Part shown: positions 45,909 through 54,831 of the stretch, piece by piece
Numbering within the stretch: the stretch's first letter is position 1
How the letters are laid out: the number at the start of each line of letters is the position of its first letter
Origin: Burkholderiaceae bacterium 16
GTDB lineage: Bacteria; Pseudomonadota; Gammaproteobacteria; Burkholderiales; Burkholderiaceae
DNA length: 64,000 nucleotides
Direction of reading: 5' to 3'
NCBI GenBank assembly: GCA_000955785.1
Contig: JYOD01000065.1
Location: 12,877 to 76,876, forward strand
Translations under genes and position numbers: made by a program
Notes under the pieces: model-generated
What the model was told of the DNA's origin: nothing
The model's database searches: none
Seen by the model: only the letters and a program-made list of their open reading frames with translations

Positions 45909-46590
45909 GGATTTGAAATCTTGTGTTCGTTGAATTGCCGCCTGCTGCCGACGGCGGCAGGCGCGCGGGGAGCATAGCACTCCTCGCGGTGCATGCCAAA
46001 CGCGCGCCATCGGCGCGCCGCGCGGCGCGCTAATTGCCGGTGCCGCCAGCGCCGCCACGCAGGCTGGCGGCAAGCGCCAGGCAGGCCGGGGGAAACGCGC
46101 CAGGCAAGCGGGAGCGCTGCAGCGAGCGCCCCGGTCTCCGCCACCTAGAGCGCGAACGACATGAGGCAGCTCCTTGCAAAGCGCCACGAACCGTCGCGGC
46201 ATAGGAGCAATTTAGTCGGCGGGTCCGCTGCGGGCTATCGGAGGATCGCGGAGATTGACGTAGGCCTGTTCCGACTTGTCCGGTGTGGTAAGTCCAGTGG
46301 CCCCTGGCGCAAGGCAATGGTTTCAGGGCGCGTGCGTCTTGGTGTCGCGCACCCCGTAGCCCGTGAGGAGGACGATTTCGCCATCCCGGATTACGGCGCG
46401 CGCGAGCCCCGGCGCTTTGCTGTCCCGCATCGACGCTGCGATGAGCCGGCGGCACGCTCCGCATCGGATGGGAGCTAAGGCGCGCATGCACGTACACCCG
46501 TACCAGGCAATGCGCGATCCGGTTACGCGCCTGGCAACCACGCGCGGCGGCGCACTATGTGCACGCCATTGGCGCGGCAGGAAAGACGCC
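45909..46590. other. Long region with only a gene fragment
   Basis: 682 bp with no intact gene. The left end is the upstream region of the HU-like gene and includes a run of GGCGCGCCGCGCGGCGCGC-like self-complementary sequence near 46012-46030. A fragment of a serine hydrolase is at 46323-46451. Confidence 0.55.
46323..46451 (-). pseudogene. Fragment of a beta-lactamase-type serine hydrolase
   Basis: The minus-strand frame reads RRLIAASMRDSKAPGLARAV and then IRDGEIVLLTGYGVRDTKTH before a stop. This matches the common N-terminal pattern of class-C beta-lactamase/DD-peptidase family proteins (small residue-PGLAxAVxxDGxxVxxxGYGVRDxxT). Nothing after the stop continues the domain, and the SxxK active site is absent, so it is a remnant. 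Assigned from pattern memory only. Confidence 0.45.
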
Positions 46591-46920
46591 TTACTTGGCG
46601 GGCGCTTCCGCCGCGCGCTTGTCGGCGTCGCGCAGCCGCTTGACGGCTTTGCCCAGCAGGCCGCCTTCGCTATCGGATACCGCGGCTTCCAGCGTGGTCA
46701 GCGCTGCCCTGATCTGCGCGCCGTGGGCGGCGGAGAAGGCCTGGTCTTCAATCAGGGCGTCGGCCTCCTTGCGGGCGCGCTTGCCCAGCTTGCGGGCGAA
46801 CTCGGGGTCGAGCTGGCCTTGGGCGGTGGCGTTGGCGATATGGTCGAGCAGGGCGATCAGGCCTGGCGCCGTAGTGGTGGCCGGCACGGCTTCCTCGGTC
46901 TTCCTGAGCTTTTTGGGCAT
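46591..46920 (-). CDS. Small helical hypothetical protein
   Basis: A 109-residue Lys/Arg/Glu-rich protein, MPKKLRKTEEAVPATTTAPG, followed by helices (ARKLGKRARKEADALIEDQA and ALTTLEAAVSDSEGGLLGKA). It is probably all-helical, with basic ends that suggest nucleic-acid contact. Good GGAGGA at the right distance before ATG at 46920. No family recognised. Confidence 0.6.
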   Translation of the reverse strand: MPKKLRKTEEAVPATTTAPGLIALLDHIANATAQGQLDPEFARKLGKRARKEADALIEDQAFSAAHGAQIRAALTTLEAAVSDSEGGLLGKAVKRLRDADKRAAEAPAK

Positions 46921-47113
46921 AGTTCTTTTCCTCCGGTTGGGGCTCGATTCTATCGCTGGGGCAGAAGCGGGGCCTGCTTCCAAATATGAAAGATTTGTGA
47001 CAATCATAAGCAGGAAAGGCCTCGGCGCCCAGCGATTTGCTGCGGTGCACACCATAGCACATCGCGGCACGGAATCCTCCGGCCGGCGCCACTGGCACCG
47101 AGGCACGGGGCAT

Positions 47114-47158
47114 GAAAAAAGGGGAGGCGCACGGCGAGCGCCCCCCCCCCCTTTTTTC
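47114..47158 (-). terminator. Intrinsic terminator after gntP
   Basis: GAAAAAAGGGG ... CCCCTTTTTTC with GGCGC/GCGCC inner pairing around ACGGCGA. Read on the minus strand it follows the gntP stop by 22 bp and ends in TTTTTT. The symmetric A and T runs make it usable in both directions. A run of about 12 C at 47140-47151 is unusual. Confidence 0.8.
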
Positions 47159-47180
47159 GTGGCTGCCGCCCCGCGGATGG

Positions 47181-48542
47181 TCAGACCACCGTGGCCAGCG
47201 CCAGGGTCAGCAGCAGCGCGATCACCGAGATCAGGGTTTCGCAGACCGACCAGGTCTTGAAGGTCTGGGCCACGGTCATGTTGAAGTATTCCTTGACCAG
47301 CCAGAAGCCGCCGTCGTTCACGTGCGACAGGATCAGCGAGCCGGCGCCCGTGGTCAGCACCAGCAGTTCGGGCCGGGTGCCCGGCACGCTGGCGGCGATC
47401 GGCGCGACGATGCCGGCTGCGGTGGTCATGGCTACCGTGGCGGATCCGGTGGCGATGCGGATCAGCACCGCGACCAGCCAGCCGAGCAGCAGCACCGACA
47501 CATGCGCGCCGGTGGCCACGTCGACGATGGCGTTGGAGATGCCCGAATCGCGCAGCACGCGGCCAAAGCCGCCGCCGGCGCCGACCACCAGCGTGATGAT
47601 GGCGGTGGGCGCCACGCACTCGTTGGTGAACTTCAGGATGTTCTCCCGATTGAAGCCGCGGGCCTTGCCGAAGGTGTAGAAGCTCACCAGCGCGGCGATC
47701 AGCAGCGCGATCACCGAGTTGCCGATCAGCTTGAGGAAATCATTGAAAAAGGTCTTGGGCGTGCTGATGACATCGGCCCAGCTGCCGATCAGCATCAGGA
47801 ACACGGGCAGCAGGATGGTAAACAGCGTGATGCCGAAGCCGGGCAACTGGTGCGATGCCTTGACGCTCTCGTCCTCCTCGGTGAACTGGTCGGCCAGCGG
47901 ATTGATATCCGGCAGCTTGACGTAGCGGTCCATCAGCTTGGCGAACAGCGGGCCGGCGATGGCGGCGGTGGGGATGCCGACGATCAGTGCGTACATGATG
48001 GTCTTGCCGATGTCCGCCTTGTAGGCGGTCACCGCCAGCAGCGCGGCGGGGTGCGGCGGGATCAGCCCGTGCACCACCGACAGGCCTGCCACCATCGGGA
48101 TGCCCACCAGCACCATGGAGGTCCCGGTGCGCTTGGCCACGTTGAAGGCGATCGGCACCAGCAGCACGAAGCCCACCTCGAAGAACACCGGCAAGCCGAC
48201 GATAAAGGCGATGGTGACCATGGCCCAGTGCACGTTCTTCTCGCCGAAGGCATCGATCAGCGTGCGCGCGATGCGTTCGGCGCCGCCGGATTCGGCCATC
48301 ATCTTGCCGAGCATGGTGCCCAGGCCCACGACCAGCGCGATGTGGCCCAGGGTGCCGCCCACGCCGGCCTCGAACGATTTGACGATGTCGCCCATCGGCA
48401 TGCCCACGGCAAAGCCGAGCAGCACCGACACGACGACCAGTGTGATGAAGGGGTTGAGCTTGAACTTCGCGATCAGCACGACCAGTGCGATCACGGCGAT
48501 CAGCGCGTAAAGCAAGAGTGTGGTTCCGGTTACGGCGCCCAT
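47181..48542 (-). CDS. GntP-family sugar-acid:proton symporter
   Basis: A 453-residue permease with about 12 membrane segments. It has GntP-family signatures FVGLPVFFEVGFVLLVPIAF-like (here IVGLPVFFEVGFVLLVPI), GLIPPHPAALL and HVNDGGFWLVKEYF. The family imports gluconate and related aldonates. A good AGGAG precedes ATG at 48542. It is the last gene of the RpiR-aminoacylase-RidA-GntP operon, so glucosaminate or N-acetylglucosaminate is a better guess for the cargo than gluconate. Confidence 0.9.
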   Translation of the reverse strand: MGAVTGTTLLLYALIAVIALVVLIAKFKLNPFITLVVVSVLLGFAVGMPMGDIVKSFEAGVGGTLGHIALVVGLGTMLGKMMAESGGAERIARTLIDAFGEKNVHWAMVTIAFIVGLPVFFEVGFVLLVPIAFNVAKRTGTSMVLVGIPMVAGLSVVHGLIPPHPAALLAVTAYKADIGKTIMYALIVGIPTAAIAGPLFAKLMDRYVKLPDINPLADQFTEEDESVKASHQLPGFGITLFTILLPVFLMLIGSWADVISTPKTFFNDFLKLIGNSVIALLIAALVSFYTFGKARGFNRENILKFTNECVAPTAIITLVVGAGGGFGRVLRDSGISNAIVDVATGAHVSVLLLGWLVAVLIRIATGSATVAMTTAAGIVAPIAASVPGTRPELLVLTTGAGSLILSHVNDGGFWLVKEYFNMTVAQTFKTWSVCETLISVIALLLTLALATVV

Positions 48543-48659
48543 ATTGTCTCCTTTGTGCGGGGTCCGCCGGTGGCCCGGCGGGGCTCCCCCGCGTCCGCTA
48601 TGAAAAGGGCCGCGCTGGCGGCGGCCGGTTCAGGTTGTTCGTGGCAGGCTGGCCTGGGT

Positions 48660-49052
48660 TCAGGCCGTCGGCTTCTTGTAGGCGATGCAGTCCACTTCCA
48701 CCTTGCAGTCGACCACCATGCTCGACTGCACGCAGGCGCGCGCCGGCGGGTTGGCGCCGAAGTACTCCTTGAAGATCTTGTTGAAGGAGGCGAAGTCGCG
48801 CGCGTCGTCCAGCCAGACGCCGCAACGCACGATGTGCTCGGTGCCGTAGCCGGCTTCGGCCAGGATGGCCAGTACGTTCTTGATGGCCTGGTGGGTCTGG
48901 GGCACGATGCCGCCGTCGATCACCTCGCCGGCCACCATCGGCACCTGGCCGGACACGTAGAGCCATCCGTCGGCTTGCACGGCACGGGCAAAGGGCATGT
49001 GCTGGCCACCGGTGCCGGCGCCGCCTTCGACGCCAAATCGTTTGATATCCAC
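48660..49052 (-). CDS. RidA-family protein (enamine/imine deaminase type), GTG start
   Basis: A 130-residue RidA/YjgF-family protein. It starts at GTG (49052), fixed by AGGAG six bases upstream; the frame before it contains no conserved residues. Conserved parts are LYVSGQVPMVAGEVIDGG, the ligand-site Arg region (PPARACVQSSMVV) and IAYKKP at the end. RidA proteins hydrolyse reactive 2-amino-acrylate-like enamines and imines released by PLP enzymes; the divergent PLP deaminase in this cluster is the natural source. Confidence 0.88.
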   Translation of the reverse strand: MDIKRFGVEGGAGTGGQHMPFARAVQADGWLYVSGQVPMVAGEVIDGGIVPQTHQAIKNVLAILAEAGYGTEHIVRCGVWLDDARDFASFNKIFKEYFGANPPARACVQSSMVVDCKVEVDCIAYKKPTA

Positions 49053-49159
49053 GCGAACTCCTGAAGCAAATTGCAGATTGCAGATTGGGTTTATTGCTGG
49101 CCACGCGGGGCGGGAGCGCGGCCGGGATTCACCACGCGGGTGCCGGCCGCGCGGCCTCG

Positions 49160-50653
49160 TTACTGTGGCGTTGCGGCGTTCGCCCCTGCGGGCTTGCCGC
49201 GTGCAAGGAAGCGGCCCGCGCGCGTGCCGGTGGGCCGGCGCTGTTGCCACGACAGCTCGCCGTTGACCCACACCGCGGCGATGCCCTCGGCCGGTTGCAT
49301 GGGGTCGGTGAAGCTGGCCGCATCGCGAATCGTGGCGGCGTCGAACAGGACCAGGTCCGCCCAGTAGCCTTCGCGCACGAAGCCGCGTTCAGTCAGGCCG
49401 AAGCGTTCGGCCGACAGCCCCGTCATCTTGTGGATCGCTACCGTCAGCGGGAACAGCTCGCGATCGCGCGCGTAATGGCCAAGCACACGCGGAAAGGCGC
49501 CCCACAGGCGCGGGTGGGGCAGGGGATCGTTGGGCAAGCCATCGGAGCCCACCACGGTGGCGGGGTGGCTCAGGATGCGGTCTACGTCCGCGTCTTCCAT
49601 GCAGTGATAGACCGCGCCGGCCGGCTGCAGGCGGCGCGCGGCGTCTTCCAGGCTGAGCTCCCACTCGGCGGCGATGTCGGCCAGCAGCCGGCCGCCCATG
49701 TCCGGGTGCGGTTCGGACCAGGTCACCATGATGTCGAAATCGCTGGTGACCTGCTTGAGGTCGAGCGTGGAGGAACTGGCCGTGTAGGGATAGCAATCGC
49801 ATCCCACCGGCTGCCAGCGCTGGGCTCGCTCCAGCGTGCCCAGCACCTCGGCGCTGCGGCCCCAGTTGTCGACGCCGGCGCATTTCAGGTGCGAGATCAC
49901 CACGGGCACGCGCGCGTGCCGGCCGATGCGGAAGGCTTCGTCCATTGCTTCCAGGATCTCGGCGAACTCGCTGCGCAGGTGGGTGGCATAGAGCGCGCCG
50001 GCGCGGGCCAGCGGTTCAGCCAGCGCCAGCACTTCGTCGGTGGTGGCGGAGAACGCATTGGCGTAGGCCAGCCCGGTGGACAGGCCAAGCGCGCCATGGT
50101 CGAGCGCTTCTTCAAGCTGCGCGCGCATGGCGGCGATCTCGGCCGCGGTGGCGGTGCGGTCCAGCCGGTCCATATGGTTGCTGCGCAGCGCGGTATGGCC
50201 GACCAGGGCCGCCACATTGACGGCCGGCTGCGCCGCCTGCACGGCTTGCGCATAGGCGCCGAAATCGGGATAGCGGAAGGCGTCGGCGGTGCCCAGCAGG
50301 TTCATCGGGTCGGGCGGCTCGCCGCGCAGCGCGACGGGCGCCGCGCTGATGCCGCAATTGCCGACGATCACGGTGGTGACGCCCTGCGACAGCTTGGGCG
50401 TCATCTCGGGCTGGCGTACCACATTGGTGTCGTCGTGCGTGTGCACGTCGATAAAGCCAGGGGCCAGCACCAGCCCTTCGCCTTGCACCACATGCGCGGC
50501 GCTGCCGGGATCGATGCCGTCGGCACCGTCCTCGAGCATGGCGATGCGGGCGATGCGCCCGGCGCGCAGCGCCACATCGGCCAGGCGCGCTTCGGCGCCG
50601 GAGCCGTCGAGAAGGGTCGCGCCGCGGATCAGGGTGTCAAACAGTTCAGGCAT
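49160..50653 (-). CDS. D-aminoacylase / N-acyl-D-glucosaminate deacylase candidate
   Basis: A 497-residue amidohydrolase that removes an N-acyl group. Zinc-site residues are H71 and H73 (GFIDVHTHDD), C100 in VGNCG, then THLRSE, ISHLKCAG and the catalytic Asp in VVGSDGLPND. By family it would be called D-aminoacylase, N-acyl-D-glutamate or N-acyl-D-aspartate deacylase. Context with KDG kinase and KDPG aldolase favours N-acetyl-D-glucosaminate. It begins 2 bp after the RpiR-type regulator's stop. Confidence 0.9.
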   Translation of the reverse strand: MPELFDTLIRGATLLDGSGAEARLADVALRAGRIARIAMLEDGADGIDPGSAAHVVQGEGLVLAPGFIDVHTHDDTNVVRQPEMTPKLSQGVTTVIVGNCGISAAPVALRGEPPDPMNLLGTADAFRYPDFGAYAQAVQAAQPAVNVAALVGHTALRSNHMDRLDRTATAAEIAAMRAQLEEALDHGALGLSTGLAYANAFSATTDEVLALAEPLARAGALYATHLRSEFAEILEAMDEAFRIGRHARVPVVISHLKCAGVDNWGRSAEVLGTLERAQRWQPVGCDCYPYTASSSTLDLKQVTSDFDIMVTWSEPHPDMGGRLLADIAAEWELSLEDAARRLQPAGAVYHCMEDADVDRILSHPATVVGSDGLPNDPLPHPRLWGAFPRVLGHYARDRELFPLTVAIHKMTGLSAERFGLTERGFVREGYWADLVLFDAATIRDAASFTDPMQPAEGIAAVWVNGELSWQQRRPTGTRAGRFLARGKPAGANAATPQ

Positions 50654-50655
50654 GG

Positions 50656-51561
50656 TCAGTCTCCGAGCGGCTGGCGGCTTTCCGGGGCATCCGGTCCGGC
50701 AGTGTTGCCGCGGTGCGCGTCGAGCACGTACTTGAGCCGCCGCAATTGCTCCTGGCTCTGGTCCTGCTGGAGCAGGGCGAGCTGGGTAGCCAGCACGTCC
50801 ATCACCAGCAGCATCGCGTAGCGCGAGGCCGAGGGCTTGAAAATAAAATCGGTTTCCAGCGTGCGCACCGGCAACAGCACGTCGGCGCGTGCCGCCAGCG
50901 GCGAGCCCAGCGCGGTCACCGCGACCAGCTTTGCGCCGTATTCGCGGGCGATATCGCAACTGGCCAGCATCTCGGGCACATTGCCCGTGGCGGAGAAGGC
51001 AAGCACGACATCGTCCTTTTGCAAGGTGGCCGCCACCATCTTCTGCAGCAGCGCGTCCTGATAGCTGGCCACGGGACGGCCCAGGCGGGCCAGGCGGTAA
51101 CGCGCCTCGTCGGCCATGAAGGACGAGCCGCCACCCATGCCAAAAGCGTAGACCATGCGCGCCTCCAGCAACAGGCGCGCCGCACGCTCCATACGGTCGG
51201 GGTCGATCAGCTTGCGGTTGACCTCAAGTGAGTCCAGGATATCCGCATGAATGCTGTCGGCCAGCGTGGCCGGGGACGGCTCCGCCGCGCGGGCGACTTC
51301 CGCCTGCAGGAAGCGCTGGCCCACCGCGGTGGCTTGCGCCAGTCGCAGCTTCAGATCGCGCACGTCGCGGCAGCCGATGGCCTTGGCGAAACGGGTCACG
51401 CTGGCCTCGCTCACCCCGGCCTGGCGCGCTAGTTCGTTGATGCTGGTGGCCGCCGCGCCAGCCAGGTCCTGCAGGATCACTTGCGCGACCTTCTGCTCGG
51501 CCAGGCGCAGCGTGGGGCCACGCTCGGCAATGCGGGTCAGGATGTCGAAGGGCGCGGACAT
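50656..51561 (-). CDS. MurR/RpiR-family regulator
   Basis: A 301-residue regulator: N-terminal HTH_6 (about residues 1-80; SINELARQAGVSEASVTRFAK) and a C-terminal SIS sugar-isomerase-like domain (about 125-265; YAFGMGGGSSFMADEARYRL and LAFSATGNVPEMLASC). SIS domains bind phosphorylated amino-sugars or sugar acids, so KDPG or a phosphosugar is a plausible effector. The start at 51561 fits the family; 51597 is the alternative, neither with a strong ribosome-binding site. It is divergent from the deaminase gene and heads its own operon. Confidence 0.87.
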   Translation of the reverse strand: MSAPFDILTRIAERGPTLRLAEQKVAQVILQDLAGAAATSINELARQAGVSEASVTRFAKAIGCRDVRDLKLRLAQATAVGQRFLQAEVARAAEPSPATLADSIHADILDSLEVNRKLIDPDRMERAARLLLEARMVYAFGMGGGSSFMADEARYRLARLGRPVASYQDALLQKMVAATLQKDDVVLAFSATGNVPEMLASCDIAREYGAKLVAVTALGSPLAARADVLLPVRTLETDFIFKPSASRYAMLLVMDVLATQLALLQQDQSQEQLRRLKYVLDAHRGNTAGPDAPESRQPLGD

Positions 51562-51710
51562 GGTTGGCAGGTCGGTGGTGGAGGCAAGCGGGTCCATCGG
51601 GCCAATGTCGCCCCGGAGCCAGCTTTGAATGTTACTTTATAACAAGGGTGAAATATCGTAATTTCAAGGCTATCATTACGTCAATCGGAATTTTTCAGGA
51701 TGATGGCAAC

Positions 51711-52979
51711 ATGCGTGAAATAAAGTACCAAGCCGGCACGATCGATCCGCTCAACAAGGCGCTGGGCAAGCTCGAGGCGCCGCTGGCGCCCGATGACGCT
51801 GGCCAGGTAGGCTGGAAATTGCTGGCCGAAGACCTGAGCCTGCCGGCGGCGGTGCTGTATGAAGAGCGCCTGGTGCATAACCTGGAGTGGATGCGCCGCT
51901 TCATGGGTGAGTACGGCGTGCAGCTGGCGCCGCATGGCAAGACCACCATGGCGCCCAAGCTGTTCGCGCGCCAGCTTGCCGCCGGCGCCTGGGGCATCAC
52001 CCTGGCCACCGCGCACCAGACCGCCGCCGCGTATGCGCACGGCGTGCGGCGCGTGATGATGGCCAACCAGCTGGTTGGCCGCCGCAATATGGAAATCGTG
52101 GCCGACCTGCTGCGCGATCCGGATTTCGAGTTCTTTACGCTGGTGGATTCGCCTGAACTGGTGGACCAGCTCGGCGCCTATTTCAGTGGCCGCGGGCAGC
52201 AGCTCCAGGTCTTGCTGGAGCTAGGTGTGACAGGCGGCCGTACCGGCGTGCGCGACGCGCGGCAGCAGGAGGCCGTGCTGGCGGCGCTGGCGCGTTGGCC
52301 CGGCGTGCTGTCGCTGGCCGGCGTGGAAATCTACGAAGGGGTGCTGAAGGAAGAGGCCGACATCCGCGAGTTCCTGCAACGCACCGTCGCGGTGACGCGC
52401 GAACTGTCCGCGGCGGGGCGTTTCGGCCGCAACCCGGTGGTGATGTCCGGCGCGGGCTCGGCCTGGTACGACGTGGTGGCGGAGGAGTTCGCCCGCACCG
52501 ACATCGGCACGCCGATCGACATCGTGCTGCGCCCCGGCTGTTACCTCACGCACGACGTCGGCATCTACCGCGCCGCGCAGCAACGCATCCTGGCCAGCAA
52601 CCCGGTCGCGCAGAAGATGCGCGAGGGCCTGCTCCCGGCGTTGCAGCTGTGGGCCTATGTGCAGTCGATTCCCGAGCCCGACCGCGCCATCATCGGCATG
52701 GGCAAGCGCGACGCCGCCTTCGACGCCGGCATGCCGCTGCCCGCCCAGGTGTACCGCCCCGGCACGGAGGCCCCGGTGCCCGTGCCCGTGCACTGGGAAG
52801 TCACCGGCATGATGGACCAGCACGCATACCTTCAGATCCGGCCGGGCGACGATCTCAAGGTCGGCGACATGGTTGCCTTTGATATTTCGCATCCATGCCT
52901 TACCTTCGACAAATGGCGCCATATCCCGGTGCTCGACGGCGACCTGCGCGTGATCGACCTCGTGCAGACGTTTTTCTGA
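51711..52979 (+). CDS. PLP- and zinc-dependent amino-acid deaminase, D-glucosaminate dehydratase candidate
   Basis: A 422-residue enzyme of the alanine-racemase-N / D-serine-dehydratase-like fold. The PLP lysine is K77 in APHGKTTMAP. The C-terminal domain ends with the metal motif HPC (394-396) in ISHPCLTFDKW. Family members are D-threonine aldolase, D-serine dehydratase and D-glucosaminate dehydratase. The last converts D-glucosaminate to 2-keto-3-deoxygluconate and ammonia, which is exactly the substrate of the next gene. ATG at 51711 with AGGA at 51697. Confidence 0.85.
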   Translation: MREIKYQAGTIDPLNKALGKLEAPLAPDDAGQVGWKLLAEDLSLPAAVLYEERLVHNLEWMRRFMGEYGVQLAPHGKTTMAPKLFARQLAAGAWGITLATAHQTAAAYAHGVRRVMMANQLVGRRNMEIVADLLRDPDFEFFTLVDSPELVDQLGAYFSGRGQQLQVLLELGVTGGRTGVRDARQQEAVLAALARWPGVLSLAGVEIYEGVLKEEADIREFLQRTVAVTRELSAAGRFGRNPVVMSGAGSAWYDVVAEEFARTDIGTPIDIVLRPGCYLTHDVGIYRAAQQRILASNPVAQKMREGLLPALQLWAYVQSIPEPDRAIIGMGKRDAAFDAGMPLPAQVYRPGTEAPVPVPVHWEVTGMMDQHAYLQIRPGDDLKVGDMVAFDISHPCLTFDKWRHIPVLDGDLRVIDLVQTFF

Positions 52980-53042
52980 AGCGGCATCGCAGGCAGCAGC
53001 AACGAACAGCAACGAGCAGCAACGACAGGGGACGCTTGCACC

Positions 53043-53978
53043 ATGAGCATCGACATTCTCGCTTTCGGCGAAGCACTGGTTGAATTCAACCAGCAGCCCG
53101 ACGATCCCACGCGCTACCTGCAAGGGTTTGGCGGCGACACTTCCAACTTCTGCATCGCGGCCGCGCGGCAGGGCGCGCATACCGGCTATATCAGCGCGGT
53201 GGGCGAGGACACCTTCGGCGAACGGCTGCTGGCGCTATGGACGCAGGAGCGGGTCGATACCCGCCACGTGCGCATCGATGCCGGCGCGCCGACCGGCGTG
53301 TACTTCGTCACCCACGACGCGCACGGCCACCGCTTCGACTACCTGCGCAGCGGCTCCGCGGCCAGCCACTACAGCCACGAGAACCTGCCGCACCACGCCA
53401 TCGCCGAGGCGCGCTACCTGCATGTGTCCGGCATCAGCCTGGCGATCAGCACCAATGCCTGCGACGCCGGCCTGGCGGCAATGGAGCACGCGCGCAAGGC
53501 GGGTTGCAAGGTCTCGCTCGATACCAACCTGCGCCTGCGGCTCTGGACGCTGGCACGCGCACGCGGCATCATGCGCGAGGCCTTTGCGCTCACCGACGTA
53601 TGCCTGCCCAGTTGGGACGACATCACGGTGCTGACCGGTCTCAACGACCGCGACGCCATCGTCGACTACCTGCTGGGCTGCGGCATCGGGCTGGTGGCGC
53701 TGAAGCTGGGCGAGGAGGGTGCTTATGTGGCGACGCCCGAAGCCCGCTCGCTGGTGCCGCCGTACCCGGTGCGCCCGCTCGACGCCACCGGCGCCGGCGA
53801 CTGCTTCGGCGGCAGTTTCGTCGCTCGCCTGGCCGCTGGCGACGATCCCTTCGAGGCCGCGCGCTATGCCAACGTGGCGGCCGCGCTGTCCACCACCGGC
53901 TACGGCGCCGTGGCGCCGATCCCGTTTATCGAAACCGTGCTGGCGCGAATGGCCCAGTCGGTTTCCGTGATTGCCTGA
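53043..53978 (+). CDS. kdgK: 2-Keto-3-deoxygluconate kinase
   Basis: A 311-residue PfkB-type kinase. It begins IDILAFGEALVEFNQQP, has the GGDTSNFCIAAAR sugar site, and ends with the PfkB signature LDATGAGDCFGGSFVAR (catalytic Asp in GAGD). It phosphorylates 2-keto-3-deoxygluconate to KDPG with ATP. It lies 63 bp after the deaminase, and the aldolase follows, so the order of genes equals the order of reactions. Confidence 0.93.
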   Translation: MSIDILAFGEALVEFNQQPDDPTRYLQGFGGDTSNFCIAAARQGAHTGYISAVGEDTFGERLLALWTQERVDTRHVRIDAGAPTGVYFVTHDAHGHRFDYLRSGSAASHYSHENLPHHAIAEARYLHVSGISLAISTNACDAGLAAMEHARKAGCKVSLDTNLRLRLWTLARARGIMREAFALTDVCLPSWDDITVLTGLNDRDAIVDYLLGCGIGLVALKLGEEGAYVATPEARSLVPPYPVRPLDATGAGDCFGGSFVARLAAGDDPFEAARYANVAAALSTTGYGAVAPIPFIETVLARMAQSVSVIA

Positions 53979-54080
53979 TACCGCCTGGCGCCCGGCGCCG
54001 CCCAACGGGCGGCCGGGCAGGCAGGCTTGCAACCCCAAGCGCCAAGTCCCATCGTCCGACCTTACCGAACACCAACTGCC

Positions 54081-54725
54081 ATGCAAACTCAATCTCCCTC
54101 GCTGATCGAACGCCTTGTTAACGTGCCGGTGATCCCGGTGCTCGAGTTTTCCTCCGTCGACGAAGCCCTGCATGTGTCCGAAGCCTTGGTCGGCGGCGGC
54201 CTGCCGGTGCTGGAGATCACGTTGCGCACGCCCGTGGCGCTGGACGCCATCAAGGCCGTGGCGGCAGCGTTTCCGCAGGCCTGCGTGGGCGCGGGCACGG
54301 TGCTGACGGCGGCGGACCTCAAGGCCGTAGGCGATGCCGGCGCGCAATTCGCGGTCTCGCCCGGACTCACGCCGGCACTGGCCGTGGCTGCGCAGGGCGC
54401 CGGCGTGGCGCTGCTGCCTGGCGTGGCCACCGCCAGCGAAGCGATGGCGGCCATGGAGGCCGGCTTCAAGTTCCTGAAGTTCTTCCCGGCGGAAGCGTCG
54501 GGCGGGGTGCCGATGCTCAAGTCGCTCTACGGTCCTTTCGCGCAATTGCGCTTCTGCCCCACCGGCGGCATCGATCTCGCGCGTGCGCCAAGCTATCTCG
54601 CGCTGCCCAATGTGGTGTGCGTGGGCGGCTCGTGGGTGGTACCCAAGGACGCCGTGGCCAAGGGCGACTGGGCGCGGGTGCGTACGCTGGCGCAGGAGGC
54701 TGCGGCGCTGCGCAAGACCGCCTGA
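54081..54725 (+). CDS. eda: KDPG aldolase (2-dehydro-3-deoxy-phosphogluconate aldolase)
   Basis: This 214-residue class-I aldolase splits KDPG into pyruvate and glyceraldehyde-3-phosphate. The Schiff-base lysine is K133 (FKFLKFFPAE) and the catalytic Glu is E45 (LPVLEITLRT), the same numbers as in E. coli Eda. GAGTVL and FCPTGGI complete the site. The start at 54081 gives the standard length. Last gene of the plus-strand arm of the sugar-acid cluster. Confidence 0.95.
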   Translation: MQTQSPSLIERLVNVPVIPVLEFSSVDEALHVSEALVGGGLPVLEITLRTPVALDAIKAVAAAFPQACVGAGTVLTAADLKAVGDAGAQFAVSPGLTPALAVAAQGAGVALLPGVATASEAMAAMEAGFKFLKFFPAEASGGVPMLKSLYGPFAQLRFCPTGGIDLARAPSYLALPNVVCVGGSWVVPKDAVAKGDWARVRTLAQEAAALRKTA

Positions 54726-54831
54726 CGCCCGCCTGCCCGCCTGCCCGCCTGCCTGGGGCGTCGGACAAAGGCGGATAGCACGCTGCCTCGCCAGGTTCTA
54801 AGCTTGCCTTATCCGGACTGCTGGAGGCAGC

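Noticed and set aside
46161..46478. 105-codon plus-strand frame in the gene-free zone
   Set aside because: Overlaps the serine-hydrolase fragment on the other strand and shows no recognisable pattern.
47112..49064. 650-codon frame antisense to gntP and ridA
   Set aside because: His/Gln/Asp-rich shadow translation; starts inside the terminator.
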